The translations under genes and the position numbers were made by a program. Under the pieces are notes generated by a model that saw only the letters and a list, made by a program, of their open reading frames with translations, did not search any database and was not told the DNA's origin. Of a stretch of DNA of 64,000 nt, positions 61,684 through 64,000 are shown piece by piece (the stretch's first letter is position 1; each line of letters begins with the position of its first letter). Source of the stretch: Actinomucor elegans (taxonomy: Eukaryota > Mucoromycota > Mucoromycetes > Mucorales > Mucoraceae); the NCBI GenBank assembly GCA_026027325.1, contig JAMSLZ010000005.1, positions 310,001 through 374,000 of the forward strand. Direction: 5' to 3'.

Positions 61684-62420
61684 ATGGTAACGTAGAACTT
61701 CAGATCAAATAGCATCCATCCATTCAGGAATCGAGTCCATCCATCATCATCCAACATGTAAAGACATTCAACGTCAAATCCAGATCAATCTTTAGTATTC
61801 TGCTCAATTTACAAGAACTGGAACCCATTCTCAACATTGTCATTACACTTTATAATAATCAATTCACATAGTCTTGCCTACATGACTATGCTGTTTTCAG
61901 ATATCAGTCCTTCGAGAATATATATAAAGACAAAAGAATCTCGATATTGATGGACTCTACGATTCATTGGATGGACGCCTTGGAGAGTTGAGGAAGGAGT
62001 TTTTGCTAATGTTTAAACTATTCAAATAGTCCAAGGGTACCAGTTCCTTCGGTAAGCGTCACACCAAGACCCACACTCTCTGCAGACGTTGCGGTAACCG
62101 CTCTTTCCACAAGCAAAAGAAGACCTGTGCTCAATGTGGCTATCCTGCCGCTAAGATCAGATCTTGTAAGTTTGGACATTTTATTTAAAGAGGAACACGA
62201 AACATTGACCATATCATATTTACCATAGTCAACTGGTCCGAAAAGGGTCAACGTAGAAAGACCACCGGTACCGGTCGCATGGCTCACTTGAAGGATGTTC
62301 AACGTCGTTTCAAGAATGGTTTCCGTGAAGGTAAGTTTATATTACGTTTTCATTTACACATTATATTGATTGTTTTGTTTAGGTACCCAAGCCAAGAAGC
62401 AAGTTGCTGCCTCTGCTTAA
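61684..62420 (+). CDS. RPL37: Large-subunit ribosomal protein eL37
   Basis: Zinc-binding 60S ribosomal protein, 92 residues. Exons 62030-62165, 62229-62330 and 62383-62420 are secure: [40 protein letters not shown], then [20 protein letters not shown], with the four zinc cysteines (CRRC, CAQC) present. The initiator is less secure. The frame begins directly after an acceptor at 62029, so the ATG must lie in an upstream exon. The best candidate is ATG at 61684-61686 followed by GTAACG, giving a 343-nt first intron, with the methionine alone in exon 1 as in LSM2. A TATATATAAAG box near 61920 lies inside that intron and could instead mark a closer promoter with an unrecognised start. Confidence 0.88.
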
Positions 62421-63639
62421 ATTTTCTGATAACGAATTGATACAAGTTTTTGTTCTGAACATTTTTTCCCTTTTACTTTAACAAACATTAAAAGACGAGA
62501 GAACCAAAGAACGTATTTTTATTCGAAACCAAAAGAGAGTATACTCATTTTTTTCTTTTTACAATGAATGAAAGTGGGCTTTTTAGTTTGAGAGTGTTGT
62601 TACTAAGTTATTTGATTGAAGCAATAATTGTAGATGAAGAAAAAAAATGAAATGCGTTTTTTTTTTTTTGTTTTTTTTTGTTTTTGTTTATCACCTGCCA
62701 TCAGACGGAAACATGAACCATGCAGTGAGGGATGAACTCACGAGTAATATAATATACCTTATTTTGCTATTAGTTAGTAACACTAATTACGCGAATATCT
62801 AATAGATATAGCTGTTCTTCCTCAGAATGAAGTACTCAACAAATGTGGTGATTGACAAGGATCGATCGAAATACCTATATATCTTTTAAACTATGTCATT
62901 TAATTTGTAATACTAATACACTGGCTGTATTTTATTTAAATAAAGATTTTAATAGATGCAGCAGTTCATTTTGAGCATTAAGTACTGTTCAATTGTAGTA
63001 ATTGGTTGTGGTTAGTTGGGAAATCTAGATTATCATACTAGTGTATATAAATTGTACATGTATAATTTGCAGTTAATTACTGATAAATACAAGCTACCTT
63101 CTATAATCCAATTAAACAGATGTTTTTATATATAAAAAGTTCATATTGAGTATGGACTATTATTCAAATGAATAGAAAGATCTATGGATCATTAGATTTA
63201 ATTTACCTGAAATGCATGTAAGCTACATGAAATACAACTAACTGCCGCTGCTAATATATACTTTACTAAATATATTGTAGTTGAATGATTGTTCTAGCAG
63301 ATACAGCAATAAAAAGCGAGAAAATCTCAAAAGTACAAGGCAAGGAGCGTATCTATGCGCCTGTAGCACTTGGGCACTTTGAAAGTTTCTATCAAAGTAT
63401 TTCATTCGGAAACATACACCTTATTCTATATATTTCTCGGACACGGGACATATCTCAGTCCATGGTTGATTTCACTCTCGATTTTGTTCGGACTGAACAA
63501 ACTAATATGTCTGAAAGTGAAATGCTTACTGCTGCTCTGATGGGCCTACTTTAGTCTGAGCCCAAAAACTTTAGGTCGCTGATATACACGACTATTTTTT
63601 TTCTAGCGTCTTCTATTCTGTTTATTTTATTCTACCAGA
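62421..63639. other. Intergenic with repeat units
   Basis: About 1.2 kb. A poly(T)-rich stretch follows the eL37 gene. Degenerate units of the dispersed repeat lie at about 62800-63240. An ATG-started 89-codon frame at 63285-63554 (MIVLADTAIKSEKISKVQGK) has no recognised domain and is left uncalled. The last 80 bases are the promoter and leader of the next gene. Confidence 0.5.
62800..63240. repeat. Dispersed AT-rich repeat family, copy 4 (degenerate)
   Basis: Units near 62810 (AGCTGTTCTTCCTCAGAATG), 62955 (GATGCAGCAGTTCATTTTGA) and 63140 follow each other at about 145-185 bp, like the three-unit copies elsewhere. Confidence 0.5.
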
Positions 63640-64000
63640 ATGGCAAAGAAAGGACCTAACAGTAAGGCTGAAGCTGGTAATGCCAAGAAGGCTGCCGCCA
63701 AGGCCGAAAAGGATAACAAGAAGGCTTCCGCTGCCGAAGCTGCCGAAGCCGAAAAATGGGCTCAAGGTGCCAAGGGTAAGAACAACAAGAAGGAAGAAGC
63801 TGAGGCTAAGAAGGTATGTATAAACCAGGATGCTAATCAATGGAGTAAATCTTACTCATTGGGATGTGTAGGCCGCTGCTGCTGCTAAAAAGGCCGAGGC
63901 CGCTAAACTCTTGGTAAGATCTAGGTTATTTTTATACGAGTAGAACTTTAACGAGTATTACTGTTTATTAGGCCGAAGAGGAAAAGGAATTCAAAAAGAA
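63640..64000 (+). CDS. CCDC124-like ribosome-associated coiled-coil protein, 5' part
   Basis: N-terminal part of a CCDC124-family protein; the family (with yeast Lso2) binds idle or hibernating ribosomes. Exons 63640-63813, 63872-63913 and 63972 onwards; the frame is still open at base 64000. The protein starts MAKKGPNSKAEAGNAKKAAA and continues as a Lys/Ala/Glu-rich single helix with the family feature EKWAQGAKGKNNKKEEAEAK and AKLLAEEEKEFKK. Codon use is strongly biased to GCC, GCT and AAG, fitting a highly expressed gene. The ATG is the first in frame after a pyrimidine-rich leader. The C-terminal half lies outside the window. Confidence 0.8.

Noticed and set aside
63285..63554. 89-codon ATG-started frame MIVLADTAIKSEK
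   Set aside because: No homology recognised, no good leader context, and it adjoins degenerate repeat DNA.
1..64000. tRNA, rRNA, CRISPR or bacterial operon features
   Set aside because: I scanned for GGTTCGAATCC-type arms, rRNA blocks and spaced direct repeats and found none that hold up; the DNA is eukaryotic nuclear.

Overview
The window is nuclear DNA of a filamentous early-diverging fungus, most likely a Mucorales-type Mucoromycotina. The evidence is AT-rich intergenic DNA with many long A/T homopolymers, dense short GT-AG introns (about 50-90 nt) with TGCTAAC-like branch points, fungal-only families (Zn2Cys6 regulator, DUF3020, Ato/SatP transporter), and a surviving minor-spliceosome (U12, AT-AC) intron. 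U12 introns are rare in fungi but have been reported from Mucorales. No bacterial, organellar or viral gene was seen.

Layout. 1-5276: 3' part of a HEATR5/Laa1-like gene, then an unrecognised spliced gene. 5277-7619: gene-free, with a copy of a dispersed repeat. 7620-13061: two minus-strand genes, a Zn2Cys6 regulator with a very long glutamine tract and an F-box protein. 13170-18408: a complete 5.2-kb CACTA/EnSpm DNA transposon with matching ends, a 3-bp target duplication, an uninterrupted six-exon transposase and a divergent second gene. 19124-30035: dense gene block with CSE1 exportin, CAF-1 WD40 subunit (CAC2), CAP-Gly protein, LSM2, a C2H2+DUF3020 protein and a RING-H2 E3 ligase. 30036-37311: gene-poor repeat land with a near-perfect 0.68-kb inverted repeat. 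37312-43928: a Golgi-type glycosyltransferase-like gene with a stop formed at a splice junction, an acetate-transporter-family gene, RNase P subunit RPP1 and an acidic protein. 43929-46534: gene-poor. 46535-50364: DBP10 helicase and profilin. 50365-52512: gene-poor. 52513-61255: two minus-strand nuclear transport genes, a large FG nucleoporin and importin-9/KAP114. 61684-64000: ribosomal protein eL37 and the start of a CCDC124-like gene.

Functionally the genes are mostly housekeeping: nuclear transport (CSE1, FG nucleoporin, importin-9), ribosome and RNA metabolism (DBP10, eL37, LSM2, RPP1, CCDC124-like), chromatin (CAC2) and cytoskeleton or membrane traffic (profilin, CAP-Gly, Laa1). The least ordinary items are the U12 AT-AC intron in the importin-9 gene, the apparently intact CACTA element, the large palindrome, and a dispersed repeat built from units of about 170 bp.

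Gene models were assembled by hand from splice signals and reading-frame continuity. The summed exon lengths are divisible by three for every complete multi-exon model. Boundaries are not transcript-verified.
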